A DNA stretch of 64,000 nt. It comes from JAFMKE01 sp037624485. Its GTDB lineage: Bacteria; Bacteroidota; Bacteroidia; Chitinophagales; UBA8649. Where the stretch lies: assembly GCA_037624485.1 (NCBI GenBank), contig JASJJC010000009.1, positions 1 to 64,000 on the forward strand, written 5' to 3'. Shown here in pieces: positions 16,344 through 25,095 of this stretch. Below the pieces are notes generated by a model. That model made no database searches and was not told where the DNA came from. It worked only from the letters and a program-made list of their open reading frames with translations. Positions within the stretch are counted from its first letter, which is position 1, and each line of letters starts with the position of its first letter. Position numbers and translations under genes: made by a program.

Positions 16344-16351
16344 CAAACTTA
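16344..16351 (-). promoter_or_regulatory. -7 promoter box of the PLP-enzyme gene
   Basis: TAAGTTTG on the minus strand, a match to TAnnTTTG, 13 bases before ATG 16330. Confidence 0.5.
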
Positions 16352-16393
16352 ACTATACCATTTTTATATTATTGGCTAATCAACTGGCTATAT

Positions 16394-17410
16394 CTAACTA
16401 AACTGCTCTAAGAAGCGTTTGTCATTTTCGAAGAACAAACGAATATCATTGATCCCATACTTTAGCATGGCGACCCGTTCGATACCCATACCAAAAGCAA
16501 AGCCCGAGTATTCTTCCGGATCAATTCCTGCGTTGGTTAAAACGGCTGGATCAACCATGCCACAGCCACCTATTTCTACCCATCCACTATGCTTGCATAC
16601 CGCACAACCTTTGGAGTCGCAGATAAAACAGGATATATCTATTTCAGCGCTAGGCTCAGTAAAAGGGAAATAAGATGGTCGCATGCGAATATTGTCGCTG
16701 TTAAACATCTCTTTTGCAAAATAATATAGGGTCTGTTTTAAATCTGCAAAGCTTACATCTTTGTCAATATATAAACCCTCAACTTGGTGGAAAGTACAAT
16801 GTGCTCTTGCGGAAATAGTTTCGTTTCGATATACTCTACCCGGCGTTATGATACGAATAGGAGGCTTTTGTTTTTCCATAACTCTTATTTGCGCGGAAGA
16901 AGTATGGGTTCGCAAAAGTTTGTTAGCCTCGTAATCTATGTAGAAGGTATCCTGCATATCTCGCGCAGGATGATTCTCTGGCAAGTTTAATGCAGTAAAA
17001 TTATGCCAATCATCTTCAATTTCTGGTCCATCTTCAACCACAAAACCCAATCGTTTAAAGATTTCAATCATTTCATTTTTCACGAGACTAAGCGGATGAC
17101 GGGTCCCTATTTCGTAAGGAACTCCAGGAGCGGTTAAATCATTATCACTCGCTGTATTTTTTTTGGTATTTGAAGTGGTTTGTTTGGCGGCTGTTATCTT
17201 GGCTTCAGCTTCTTGTTTAATTTGATTAACTAATTGACCAAATTCTTTCTTGCGTTCATTGGGAATATCCTTAATAGCAGCAAAAAGACTTTTTAATGAA
17301 CCCTTACTTCCAATAAATTTAATTCTAAACTCCTCAGCTGATTCGCTTGTTGGTAAAATCGCTTCTTGAATTTCTTGAAGCATTGTTTTGGCTTGATCAA
17401 ATGGATTCAT
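16394..17410 (-). CDS. pheS: Phenylalanyl-tRNA synthetase alpha subunit
   Basis: 338 residues, standard length. N-terminal coiled coil (to about residue 90), then the class II catalytic core with motif 2 RVYRNETISARAHCTFHQVEG and motif 3 GFAFGMGIERVAM; also HPARDMQDTFYI and RTHTSSAQIRVM, typical of PheS. CxxC pairs at CFICDSKGCAVC are a known variant insertion. It forms the alpha2beta2 enzyme with PheT, encoded elsewhere. Promoter box four bases before the ATG, predicting a leaderless mRNA. Confidence 0.97.
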   Translation of the reverse strand: MNPFDQAKTMLQEIQEAILPTSESAEEFRIKFIGSKGSLKSLFAAIKDIPNERKKEFGQLVNQIKQEAEAKITAAKQTTSNTKKNTASDNDLTAPGVPYEIGTRHPLSLVKNEMIEIFKRLGFVVEDGPEIEDDWHNFTALNLPENHPARDMQDTFYIDYEANKLLRTHTSSAQIRVMEKQKPPIRIITPGRVYRNETISARAHCTFHQVEGLYIDKDVSFADLKQTLYYFAKEMFNSDNIRMRPSYFPFTEPSAEIDISCFICDSKGCAVCKHSGWVEIGGCGMVDPAVLTNAGIDPEEYSGFAFGMGIERVAMLKYGINDIRLFFENDKRFLEQFS

Positions 17411-17414
17411 GGTA

Positions 17415-17422
17415 CAAAGATA
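17415..17422 (-). promoter_or_regulatory. -7 promoter box of pheS
   Basis: TATCTTTG on the minus strand, four bases before the pheS ATG (block TATCTTTGTACCATG). Confidence 0.75.
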
Positions 17423-17476
17423 ACTAGACTTTTAAAATATTTTCTTTCAGCGCTGTGCTCGGATATCGTGCTCTAT

Positions 17477-18946
17477 TTATCTACTATAATTAGGTGACTC
17501 CTTAGTAATGGTCACATCATGTGGATGGCTTTCTCTTACGCCTGCAGAGGTAATTACAGTAAACTTAGCTTGTTTCAGTGCTTCGATGGTACCTGCACCG
17601 CAATATCCCATACCTGCACGCAATCCGCCAATAAATTGATGCATGACTTCTGTTAGCGTTCCTTTGTAGGGAACTCGACCAACGATTCCTTCAGGAACTA
17701 GTTTTTTAATGTCATCTTCCACATCTTGGAAGTATCGGTCTTTAGATCCTTGCTTCATGGCTTCTACACTACCCATTCCGCGATAGGATTTGAATTTCCT
17801 ACCCTCATAAATGATTGTTTCACCAGGACTTTCATCGGTTCCTGCAAATACAGAGCCTGCCATAACTACGTCAGCACCACCAGCCAAAGCTTTTACTATG
17901 TCTCCTGTATATCGTATTCCTCCATCGGCAATAACTGGCACACCTGCTTTGGAGCAAGCTAAAGAAGCTTGATGAATAGCTGTGAGTTGAGGGACACCTA
18001 CACCAGCGACAACTCTTGTGGTACAAATGGATCCCGGGCCAACTCCTACTTTTACAGCATCAACACCAGAATCAATTAAGGCTTGAGCGCCTTCTTTGGT
18101 AGCTATATTCCCTGCAATCATTTGCAGTTCTTTGAATTCTTTTTTTGCTTTTTTAACTGCATTTAATACACCTGCAGAATGCCCGTGAGCAGTATCTATA
18201 GTAATTACGTCAACGCCAACATTTAACAAGGCCTCTATGCGTTCAAACATATCACCCGTTACTCCGACAGCGGCTCCAACCATTAAACGGCCAAAACTAT
18301 CCTTGCAAGCATTGGGGTAATTTTGAACCCGTAAAATATCTTTATAAGTGATTAGTCCAACTATTTTACCATCCCGACTTACCACAGGAAGCTTTTCAAT
18401 CTTATACTTCTTCAAAATTTCCTCGGCAGCTACCAAGTCCGTCCCTTCAGGAGCAGTAATTAGCTTTTCCTTGGTCATGATTTCACTCACCTTTGCACTT
18501 AGCCTGGTTTCAAAACGCAAATCACGATTGGTTAAGATACCTATGAGTAAATCATCTCCATCAATAATTGGAATACCGCCAATTTTGTTTTCACTCATTA
18601 TATCTAGTGCTTCTCCAATAGTAGCATTTGGTCGCAGAGTAATCGGGTCAACGATTAATCCGCTTTCAGATCGCTTTACTTTTCGAACCTGTTTAGCTTG
18701 CATTTCGATACTCATATTTTTATGAAGCATGCCCATTCCACCTTCTCTCGCCATTGCAATTGCCATTGCAGACTCAGTAACAGTATCCATCGCAGCGGAT
18801 ATCAAGGGTAAATTGATTGTAATGTCTCGAGTCAATTTCGTCTGAATATTGACTTCTCTTGGTAAAACTTCTGAGTGAGCGGGGATGAGGAGTACATCAT
18901 CGAAGGTTAGCCCTTGTAATGCAAATTTGTCTGAAATCTTTTCCAT
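17477..18946 (-). CDS. guaB: Inosine-5'-monophosphate dehydrogenase
   Basis: 489 residues, family length. TIM-barrel start ALQGLTFDDVLLIPAHSEVL, two CBS domains between about residues 95 and 205 (ITLRPNATIGEALDIM, MTKEKLITAPEGT), then the catalytic loop GPGSICTTRVVAGVG with Cys308, the phosphate-binding ADGGIRYTGDI and the flap with YRGMGSVEAM. It oxidises IMP to XMP, the committed step to GMP, in the cytoplasm. A promoter box lies 17 bases upstream. Monocistronic as far as the spacing shows. Confidence 0.98.
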   Translation of the reverse strand: MEKISDKFALQGLTFDDVLLIPAHSEVLPREVNIQTKLTRDITINLPLISAAMDTVTESAMAIAMAREGGMGMLHKNMSIEMQAKQVRKVKRSESGLIVDPITLRPNATIGEALDIMSENKIGGIPIIDGDDLLIGILTNRDLRFETRLSAKVSEIMTKEKLITAPEGTDLVAAEEILKKYKIEKLPVVSRDGKIVGLITYKDILRVQNYPNACKDSFGRLMVGAAVGVTGDMFERIEALLNVGVDVITIDTAHGHSAGVLNAVKKAKKEFKELQMIAGNIATKEGAQALIDSGVDAVKVGVGPGSICTTRVVAGVGVPQLTAIHQASLACSKAGVPVIADGGIRYTGDIVKALAGGADVVMAGSVFAGTDESPGETIIYEGRKFKSYRGMGSVEAMKQGSKDRYFQDVEDDIKKLVPEGIVGRVPYKGTLTEVMHQFIGGLRAGMGYCGAGTIEALKQAKFTVITSAGVRESHPHDVTITKESPNYSR

Positions 18947-18963
18947 TGCGAATTAATTTCAAT

Positions 18964-18971
18964 CAAATGTA
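18964..18971 (-). promoter_or_regulatory. -7 promoter box of guaB
   Basis: TACATTTG on the minus strand, perfect TAnnTTTG, leaving a 17-base gap to the ATG. Confidence 0.65.
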
Positions 18972-18997
18972 AACATTATAGGTAAACTTCCCAAGAC

Positions 18998-19030
18998 AAA
19001 CTTGCCAAGTCTTTGATACTTGCCAAGTTT
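18998..19030. terminator. Inverted repeat between the 160-residue membrane gene and guaB
   Basis: AAACTTGCCAAGT (18998-19010) and ACTTGCCAAGTTT (19018-19030) pair as a 13-bp stem with one central mismatch and a 7-base loop. The minus strand shows no T tract after it; the + strand continues TATTCCTTTT. It may end the minus-strand transcript of the gene at 19071-19553 or separate it from the guaB promoter. Confidence 0.4.
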
Positions 19031-19070
19031 TATTCCTTTTAGTTCTTGAAGATCTAGTCAGGAATTTTGT

Positions 19071-19553
19071 TCAATTGATTGAAGCTCTCCACTTAGCATA
19101 TAGATAGTACAAGCTAAACATTATACTTGGCAGTAGCATGATAAACTTGATGCTGGCACAGTAATAGGCTAAAGAAGCAGAGAACTGAGTGCCATAGCCA
19201 TAAACAATTTGAAGCAGACCTAGATTCTCAATACCGTCCAATATCCCAGCCAAAACCGGCACAAAGCTCATATAGTATATCCATTGCTTGCCCGTTTTTC
19301 CCCACCATTCTTGTAAGATGATAAAAAGAGCTCCTGCATAACCGAAAATGAATACATAATCGAATAGTAGAGAGAACTTTTTTAGGGGAATGGCGTCAAG
19401 TACTTCCCATTGGGCGACCATGTCATTAGCATTATCGATAGTTTTAGATAATTCAAAAGCAATAATCCCTGGTGGTGGACTGTCTGCCCATCGTAAGGCA
19501 ACTGCTCCGATTACAAAAATCCAAAAACAAACTTTAAAAATGGTAGACTTCAT
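19071..19553 (-). CDS. Four-helix membrane protein, unknown
   Basis: 160 residues with about four transmembrane segments: residues 5-22 (FKVCFWIFVIGAVALRW), 61-82, 93-110 and 125-152. The loop between the first two holds an amphipathic stretch (IDNANDMVAQWEVLD). No catalytic motif is visible and I do not recognise the family. It starts 2 bp after the stop of the secreted esterase gene on the same strand and is probably co-transcribed with it, but nothing in the sequence links the two functionally. Confidence 0.65.
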   Translation of the reverse strand: MKSTIFKVCFWIFVIGAVALRWADSPPPGIIAFELSKTIDNANDMVAQWEVLDAIPLKKFSLLFDYVFIFGYAGALFIILQEWWGKTGKQWIYYMSFVPVLAGILDGIENLGLLQIVYGYGTQFSASLAYYCASIKFIMLLPSIMFSLYYLYAKWRASIN

Positions 19554-19555
19554 AC

Positions 19556-20680
19556 CTAATACTTGAAAAACGATTGTGAGTACTTGCCTGTTTCAGTTTG
19601 AACGCTCACAAAATATAAACCTGTACTTAGGTTTGTAGTGGAAATCTCAGTATCCAAGCTACTAATGATTACTTGGCCTACCGTGTTTAAAATTTGAATA
19701 TTGGACATCAATAGGGATTCAGGGATATTGATTCTTAATACCTCGTTATTATATTTGATTGCTATACCTTCAAGCACATCTCTATCGTTGACGCCTACGA
19801 AAGACTCTCCTTTAAAAAATTCCCAAATTACTTGTGAGGCATTAAAATCTCTATTGGTTGGGCCATATGCAGGGATTGGTATTGCTGCATCGGGCCAAGT
19901 ATGGCCTCCGCCAATAACCTTGTAAAAAATAACAGATGAACCGGCATCTCCATTTACATAGGTGTATCGCTCTACCGTTGAGTTATCCGCAGTATTTATA
20001 TCGGGTAAGTTCTCCACAATAGGCACAGATTCACAGTTATTATTATTAACCCAATAGTCGACCACATTTTCAATGGCTACAACACCAAAGGATCCATTAT
20101 AAGGTACTGTAGGATCATTCGTTCCATGAATTTGCATGACTGGAATGGGAGCACCAGGAGAACAAGTACCCTGTAAAGTGGTATTCATTGAGCCTGTTAC
20201 TGATGCAATTTTTGAAATTCTATTGTTTAACTCACAAGCTAACCTATAGCTCATAAACCCACCATTGCTCATGCCTGTTGAGAATATTTTTGCTGGATCA
20301 ATGTTATAGTTTTGCGAAAGGGTGTCAATTAAACCACTTATGAATGCAACATCATCGACTGTACCATTGCCTGCAAATGAATTCCAGTAGGGCGTTCCTG
20401 AAAGGTCTTTGGTACCATCGGGTAGGACGACCAAGAAATTATCTACATCAGCCAAATTTTTGAAATTACCGTAAAAGTTTTGCTGAGCGGCATTTGACCC
20501 ATAACCATGAAGATTAATGACCAATGGTACTGCGTTTGCCCCATCGTAAATCGCAGGTACGTATAAAATATAGTTTCGTTCTAGTCCGTCAAAATTAAAG
20601 GTGTCTAAGACCGTAGTCTGAGCCTGAGACAGTTTTAAAATGGCGCAAAAAAGAAGTATTAAAAGGCAATTTATTTTCAT
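19556..20680 (-). CDS. Secreted PHB-depolymerase/feruloyl-esterase-like hydrolase with sorting domain
   Basis: 374 residues: signal peptide (residues 1-20, ending SQA), alpha/beta-hydrolase of the LpqC/poly-3-hydroxybutyrate depolymerase type with NLHGYGSN (oxyanion region), nucleophile Ser138 in TGMSNGGF, Asp in MQIHGTNDPTVPY and His in GGGHTWPDA. The last 75 residues (NEVLRINIPESLLMSNIQIL to the end) look like a type IX secretion type A sorting domain with LSTGLYFVSV. The enzyme is therefore likely exported to the cell surface or medium to cleave esters of polymers or plant phenolics; the substrate is not determined. Confidence 0.88.
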   Translation of the reverse strand: MKINCLLILLFCAILKLSQAQTTVLDTFNFDGLERNYILYVPAIYDGANAVPLVINLHGYGSNAAQQNFYGNFKNLADVDNFLVVLPDGTKDLSGTPYWNSFAGNGTVDDVAFISGLIDTLSQNYNIDPAKIFSTGMSNGGFMSYRLACELNNRISKIASVTGSMNTTLQGTCSPGAPIPVMQIHGTNDPTVPYNGSFGVVAIENVVDYWVNNNNCESVPIVENLPDINTADNSTVERYTYVNGDAGSSVIFYKVIGGGHTWPDAAIPIPAYGPTNRDFNASQVIWEFFKGESFVGVNDRDVLEGIAIKYNNEVLRINIPESLLMSNIQILNTVGQVIISSLDTEISTTNLSTGLYFVSVQTETGKYSQSFFKY

Positions 20681-20721
20681 GTTAAAAGTTTGGATCTAAT
20701 CGAAGATACAAAAGATATTAA

Positions 20722-22482
20722 CTATCGGATAACGGTTACGATTCCTTTCTTCTCCACATTCGCTCCATCTGATGCTTTAAAGCGAATTAGATATGGATAT
20801 CCACCAGTTGGAACTGGACTTCCATTATAATCTCCAAACCAACCCGCATTAGGGTCGTTGCTTTCAAAAATATTTTCCCCCCATCGATTAAAAATCAGCA
20901 TTTTGTAATTTGTAGGGTTGCCAAAAACAATGAAAGGTTTAAACTCATTATTGATTCCGTTAGGGGCAATTGCATTAGGAACATAAACGGAAGGTCGCTG
21001 CTCTATGCAGAACTCGTTGGAAGAACTTGTTAAAGCTTCTATAAAGCCATTGGGGTTTGTCAATGAATATTCGGCTTCCACCTTATAACAAAAGGTCCCA
21101 CGTTGATTGTCAAAAGCACTAATATCGTCAACATAATCATATCCAATTGCTCCACCAGGAATGGTTTCAATAAGTTGGAATCCTGCACCATAATCTCGAT
21201 ATAAACGATAATTATTGACCACAGCATTTTCCAATTCAAAGGCATTCCAAACAACTTTGTTTTGAAAAAAGTCAAATAACTCGGCTTCAATATACATCGT
21301 TCGACCAATAGTCGAATAGTGGTCATCTCCGCAGCTGTCATTGGATCCAATCTGATAATATCGAGCTGCATTGTATATTGGGGACACTGTGTCAGGTAAA
21401 TAAATATTGCCTAAGCCTGGAAACAAATTGGATGGGTAGCGTTCCACCATATCGAAATTGACGCCTAATTTACTCGTATCAATTTCTAAATTTCGCAACT
21501 CGGCGAGTGTATCAATAAAGAAGGTAATGTCTATCTGTGTTGGGCTAGTAACCGTTAATGTTCGTATGTAAAATTCTCTTGGGGGTTGCACAATTTCTGC
21601 AGTGTCAACAAGCCAGGGACTATTACTTCTAATTAACCCATTTTCATCAATTACTTCAACTCTGAAACGGATTTCATCTTGATCGATAAAATCGAAGAAA
21701 TTGAATATAATTTGATTATTAGCTAGGGTATCTACAACTTCAATAGGCCCCCCATTGACCTGGATAGAAATGTGATATTCAAAATCTAAGCTGTAAGGAT
21801 TCGTGTAAGGGTCCCATTCATATTCTATCAGCTGGTTACACCCTTGTTGATCTGCGGTAGAAGAAACCAAGCGATAACCAATGTCATTGTATTGACTTAA
21901 ATTGTCACAGCAATCCAGGTAGGTCAAGGTATAAACTAAATCGGGATCCGCTACATTAGAAATTGTATCTAGGTAACAAGTATTGGCAATACCAAATACC
22001 GTATCGAATGGCTGGGCTAATCCGTTAGGCAATAAATACGATATTACATAGCCACAAGTTTGAATAAATTCGCTCTCTTCCCAGCAGACTTCAATACCTG
22101 CTGCTTGGACATCTAAAGAACTTATTTCTGGCTGGAATGAGCCAAAAGCATTGGTGGCAATTGCTGAAATAACTGGTGGAAGTCCGGGACAATTGTAGTT
22201 GTATATTATGAAATAATAGAGCGGATCACCAATATTGAATGCATTGACATGGGTAAATGTAGTTTGCGCAGCATTAACGACTGTCGTGACCAAGGCAAAT
22301 GCAGTTGAAGGATCATTGGACACCCAAACCTCATAACTTACAAATGGACCGCATGGCAAGACTGGAGGATTCCAACTAAGTAAAACATCATTGTTTTGAC
22401 TTTCAACACATAATATTTTTTGCGCTTGAGCAAGTTGAGCTAAGGTCCCAAAGATTATTAAGAGTATAAGATTGATTCGCAT
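20722..22482 (-). CDS. Type IX-secreted protein with gliding-motility C-terminal domain
   Basis: 586 residues. Signal peptide 1-20 (ending LAQAQ), fibronectin-like segments with repeated cysteines (residues 20-480), and a C-terminal CHU_C/type B sorting domain of about 90 residues: VYVPNAIAPNGINNEFKPF, MLIFNRWGENIFES, GWFGDYNGSPVPTGGYPYL, ending KGIVTVIR. Such proteins are exported by the PorSS/T9SS and serve as adhesins or surface structural proteins. The middle part gives no specific function. It is separated by about 40 bp from the esterase gene on the same strand. Confidence 0.88.
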   Translation of the reverse strand: MRINLILLIIFGTLAQLAQAQKILCVESQNNDVLLSWNPPVLPCGPFVSYEVWVSNDPSTAFALVTTVVNAAQTTFTHVNAFNIGDPLYYFIIYNYNCPGLPPVISAIATNAFGSFQPEISSLDVQAAGIEVCWEESEFIQTCGYVISYLLPNGLAQPFDTVFGIANTCYLDTISNVADPDLVYTLTYLDCCDNLSQYNDIGYRLVSSTADQQGCNQLIEYEWDPYTNPYSLDFEYHISIQVNGGPIEVVDTLANNQIIFNFFDFIDQDEIRFRVEVIDENGLIRSNSPWLVDTAEIVQPPREFYIRTLTVTSPTQIDITFFIDTLAELRNLEIDTSKLGVNFDMVERYPSNLFPGLGNIYLPDTVSPIYNAARYYQIGSNDSCGDDHYSTIGRTMYIEAELFDFFQNKVVWNAFELENAVVNNYRLYRDYGAGFQLIETIPGGAIGYDYVDDISAFDNQRGTFCYKVEAEYSLTNPNGFIEALTSSSNEFCIEQRPSVYVPNAIAPNGINNEFKPFIVFGNPTNYKMLIFNRWGENIFESNDPNAGWFGDYNGSPVPTGGYPYLIRFKASDGANVEKKGIVTVIR

Positions 22483-22491
22483 ATTTTTATA

Positions 22492-23757
22492 TTATCCAGC
22501 AGTAACCTTAATCATTTTATTAAAATCTAAATATTGCTGTGCAAGTTCTTGCAGTCTGTCCGCCTCTACAGCATGTATATTGCTTAATTGTTTGTTTATT
22601 ACTTCTAAATCAAGGTCAAAAATAAGAAAGTTTTTTAAGGTCCCAATCATACTTAAGGGGCCATCCACACTTTTCATTAACTGACCCACCATATAATTCT
22701 TCACCATCGATAACTCTTCATCTGATATTCGTTCATTATGTAAACGATTAATCTCAAATTCTATTTCCTTTAATGTATCCTTTTTAAATTGTGCCCCAAC
22801 TTCAGTAGATATGCAGAAGTAAGAATGATTTAATATTGGATTGATAAATGAATAGATGCCATAAGTGAAACCCTTCTCTTCCCGAATGTTACTCATTAAG
22901 CGACTACCAAAATAGCCTCCAAGTATAGTATTAAGTATTTGTGCATCATCAAAATCAGTATCATGAATATTTACAAATGGCATTCCGACCCTTATTGCAG
23001 ATTGCAAGCTGTTTTTACTCTCAAGTTCGATAAGTGTTTTTGGGCTTGTCTGAAATGAGCATGAGGGACTCACCTTGTCTTTAAGTGAGAGCTGCCCCAA
23101 ATTATCTTGCAAAAGTTTCATTTCGGATAAGCCTATTTTCCCAGCGGCTATGACTACTGAATTTGCACTTAGCCGATAATGATTCTTGTAATGATTAATT
23201 ACATCATTTTGGCTAATCTTATCAATATCTTGAGCACTGGATAGGTAGCCAAAGGGTTTATTTTCACCAAAAATCGCTTGATTAAAATACTGACTAGCTA
23301 TGTAGCTATTTTTTTCCCATTGAACAGCCAGCTTTTGCTTACTCTTTACTTTTATCTTCCTCAATTCCTCTAAAGGAAAGATGGCGTTTTGTAAAACATC
23401 AATCAACAAGGGCAGAACCAGTCCTAGCTTCTCACTTAGGCAAAATAAGCTTAGCTGAGCGGTGTACATGTTTGCTTGGAATTTAATTGTAGCTCCATGG
23501 AAATCAAATGATTCAGCAAGCTGAGCAGCCGTATTTTTTTTAGTCCCTTTTAGGATCGCGTTTGCGCACAAACCTGCTAACATGCGTTTACTTTCATAAA
23601 GTCTTCCCGCGGGGAATAATATATTCAATTGAAATATATTTTGACTAGTACCTTCGATGATATGTAAAGACAATCCGTTGGACAAAGTCTCCTTATGAAC
23701 ATGACTAAAACTTAGCTTCTTTGGTAGCGTAATTGAGGGGGGAATTTGCCTATTCAT
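22492..23757 (-). CDS. M16 peptidase family protein lacking the zinc motif
   Basis: 421 residues from ATG 23757 (MNRQIPPSITLP), which overlaps the upstream stop by eight bases; a longer frame to 23811 was rejected. The fold motifs of M16 proteases are present (LFPAGRLYESKRMLAGLCAN, GGYFGSRLMSNIREEKGFTYGI), but the HxxEH zinc motif expected near residue 60 is absent (LAGLCANAIL instead). It is therefore the non-catalytic partner of the active M16 protein encoded just upstream, as in heterodimeric processing peptidases. No signal peptide is evident. Confidence 0.88.
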   Translation of the reverse strand: MNRQIPPSITLPKKLSFSHVHKETLSNGLSLHIIEGTSQNIFQLNILFPAGRLYESKRMLAGLCANAILKGTKKNTAAQLAESFDFHGATIKFQANMYTAQLSLFCLSEKLGLVLPLLIDVLQNAIFPLEELRKIKVKSKQKLAVQWEKNSYIASQYFNQAIFGENKPFGYLSSAQDIDKISQNDVINHYKNHYRLSANSVVIAAGKIGLSEMKLLQDNLGQLSLKDKVSPSCSFQTSPKTLIELESKNSLQSAIRVGMPFVNIHDTDFDDAQILNTILGGYFGSRLMSNIREEKGFTYGIYSFINPILNHSYFCISTEVGAQFKKDTLKEIEFEINRLHNERISDEELSMVKNYMVGQLMKSVDGPLSMIGTLKNFLIFDLDLEVINKQLSNIHAVEADRLQELAQQYLDFNKMIKVTAG

Positions 23758-24994
23758 GTTGGCTGCTTTTATAAAATAAGGTAGATGAATTATTTTCTCT
23801 AAAAATATCAATGGCTACTTTTTGAATCACATCACTTGTAACTGTAAGATAGAAAGCTTGCTCATTATCATATAAATGCATGGAGTCTATCGATTTGAAA
23901 TAAGCCAAATTAAAGGCCTTTGTATAATGGCTTTCATTGGTAAATGCCAAATAATTACAGGCTTTATTTATTACTTTTTCTAATTCTTTCTCTAGCACCG
24001 GTTTCTCGCAAAAGGATTTTAATACTGCTTTTATGGCTGCGTCTAAATGAGCCAATGAGACACCATCATTAGGTTTAGCTTCAATGATTACTAGATTGTT
24101 GTCATCTGTCCCGCTCAAGTAGCAATCAATCTCCGTACATAAATCAAGTTCATCGACTAACTTAACAGCCAGTCGTGAGGAGTCTCCGGTTCCCAATAAC
24201 TCACTAATTACATCAGTGGGGTAATAGTCAGGGTGCGTGCGATCGCATGAATGGTATGCTTTGTATAAAATGCTGCTAGGAACATCTCGTTCAACTTCAT
24301 TGAATCGGGCTTCATTCTGAGGGGATTCTACTTGCTCGATTGGCAGCACTTCTGTACCGGGAGGAATTTCTTCAAACCACTTTTCAATTAAGGGCAGAAT
24401 AGTATTTGCTTTTATACCACCAACAACACTGAGAATGGCGTTATTTGGTCGATAATATTTGTAAAAGAAATCCTTTGTCTCTTGAAGGGTTATCGCTTGT
24501 ATATGGCTCAAGTTTTTTCCAATTGTTGGCCATTTATAGGGATGTGTTTTGTAGCACATATCCATGAGCAAATGCCAAACATCGCCATAAGGCTTGTTTA
24601 GGTAGTTTTGTTTAAATTCTTCACAGACTACTGAAATTTGGGTGTTGAGGCTTTCTTGATTAAAATCAAGTTCTAACATTCGATCACTTTCCAACCAAAA
24701 AGCTGTTTCGATATTACAAGTTGGCAGAGTTTCATAGTAATTGGTCAAATCTACTGAAGTAAAAGCATTGTTGTCGCCGCCAGCTATTTGTAAGGCACTA
24801 TCGAAGTGCGGGATATTTTTAGAACCTTCAAACATAAAATGTTCAAAGAGGTGAGCAAAACCAGTTTTGGTCTCATGCTCATTTTTGGAACCCACTTTGT
24901 AAAGGACATTGACCGTAACCATTGGGGTGTTGTCTAGCTCCTCAATTAAAACAGTTAATCCATTTTTTAGTATAAACTCTTCAACTTTCGCCAT
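23750..24994 (-). CDS. Zinc metallopeptidase of the M16 family (active)
   Basis: 414 residues from ATG 24994. The inverted zinc motif H-F-A-H-L-F-E-H-F-M near residue 50 (AHLFEHFMFEGS, HxxEH) and the downstream glutamate region are present, as is the C-terminal-half motif GTGDSSRLAVKLVDELDLCTEI. No signal peptide, so cytoplasmic or periplasmic export by another route cannot be shown. It is the first gene of a two-gene operon with the inactive partner, translated with an eight-base overlap. The promoter box is four bases upstream of the ATG. Confidence 0.93.
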   Translation of the reverse strand: MAKVEEFILKNGLTVLIEELDNTPMVTVNVLYKVGSKNEHETKTGFAHLFEHFMFEGSKNIPHFDSALQIAGGDNNAFTSVDLTNYYETLPTCNIETAFWLESDRMLELDFNQESLNTQISVVCEEFKQNYLNKPYGDVWHLLMDMCYKTHPYKWPTIGKNLSHIQAITLQETKDFFYKYYRPNNAILSVVGGIKANTILPLIEKWFEEIPPGTEVLPIEQVESPQNEARFNEVERDVPSSILYKAYHSCDRTHPDYYPTDVISELLGTGDSSRLAVKLVDELDLCTEIDCYLSGTDDNNLVIIEAKPNDGVSLAHLDAAIKAVLKSFCEKPVLEKELEKVINKACNYLAFTNESHYTKAFNLAYFKSIDSMHLYDNEQAFYLTVTSDVIQKVAIDIFRENNSSTLFYKSSQHE

Positions 24995-24998
24995 GATG

Positions 24999-25006
24999 CA
25001 AAGGTA
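24999..25006 (-). promoter_or_regulatory. -7 promoter box of the M16 operon
   Basis: TACCTTTG on the minus strand, four bases before the ATG (block TACCTTTGCATCATG). Confidence 0.75.
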
Positions 25007-25040
25007 ATAACTTGCTTGATGAGAATCGGGTATTTATTGG

Positions 25041-25075
25041 AAATAAAAAGCCCTGAGTGGGAACACTCAGGGCTT
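25041..25075 (-). terminator. Rho-independent terminator of the OmpA/TSP3 gene
   Basis: A perfect 12-bp stem (AAGCCCTGAGTG at 25048-25059 with its complement at 25064-25075) and a four-base loop. On the minus strand it is followed by TTTTT, which fits termination of the gene ending at 25096. Confidence 0.9.
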
Positions 25076-25095
25076 AACTTAAATACAATCAATTT

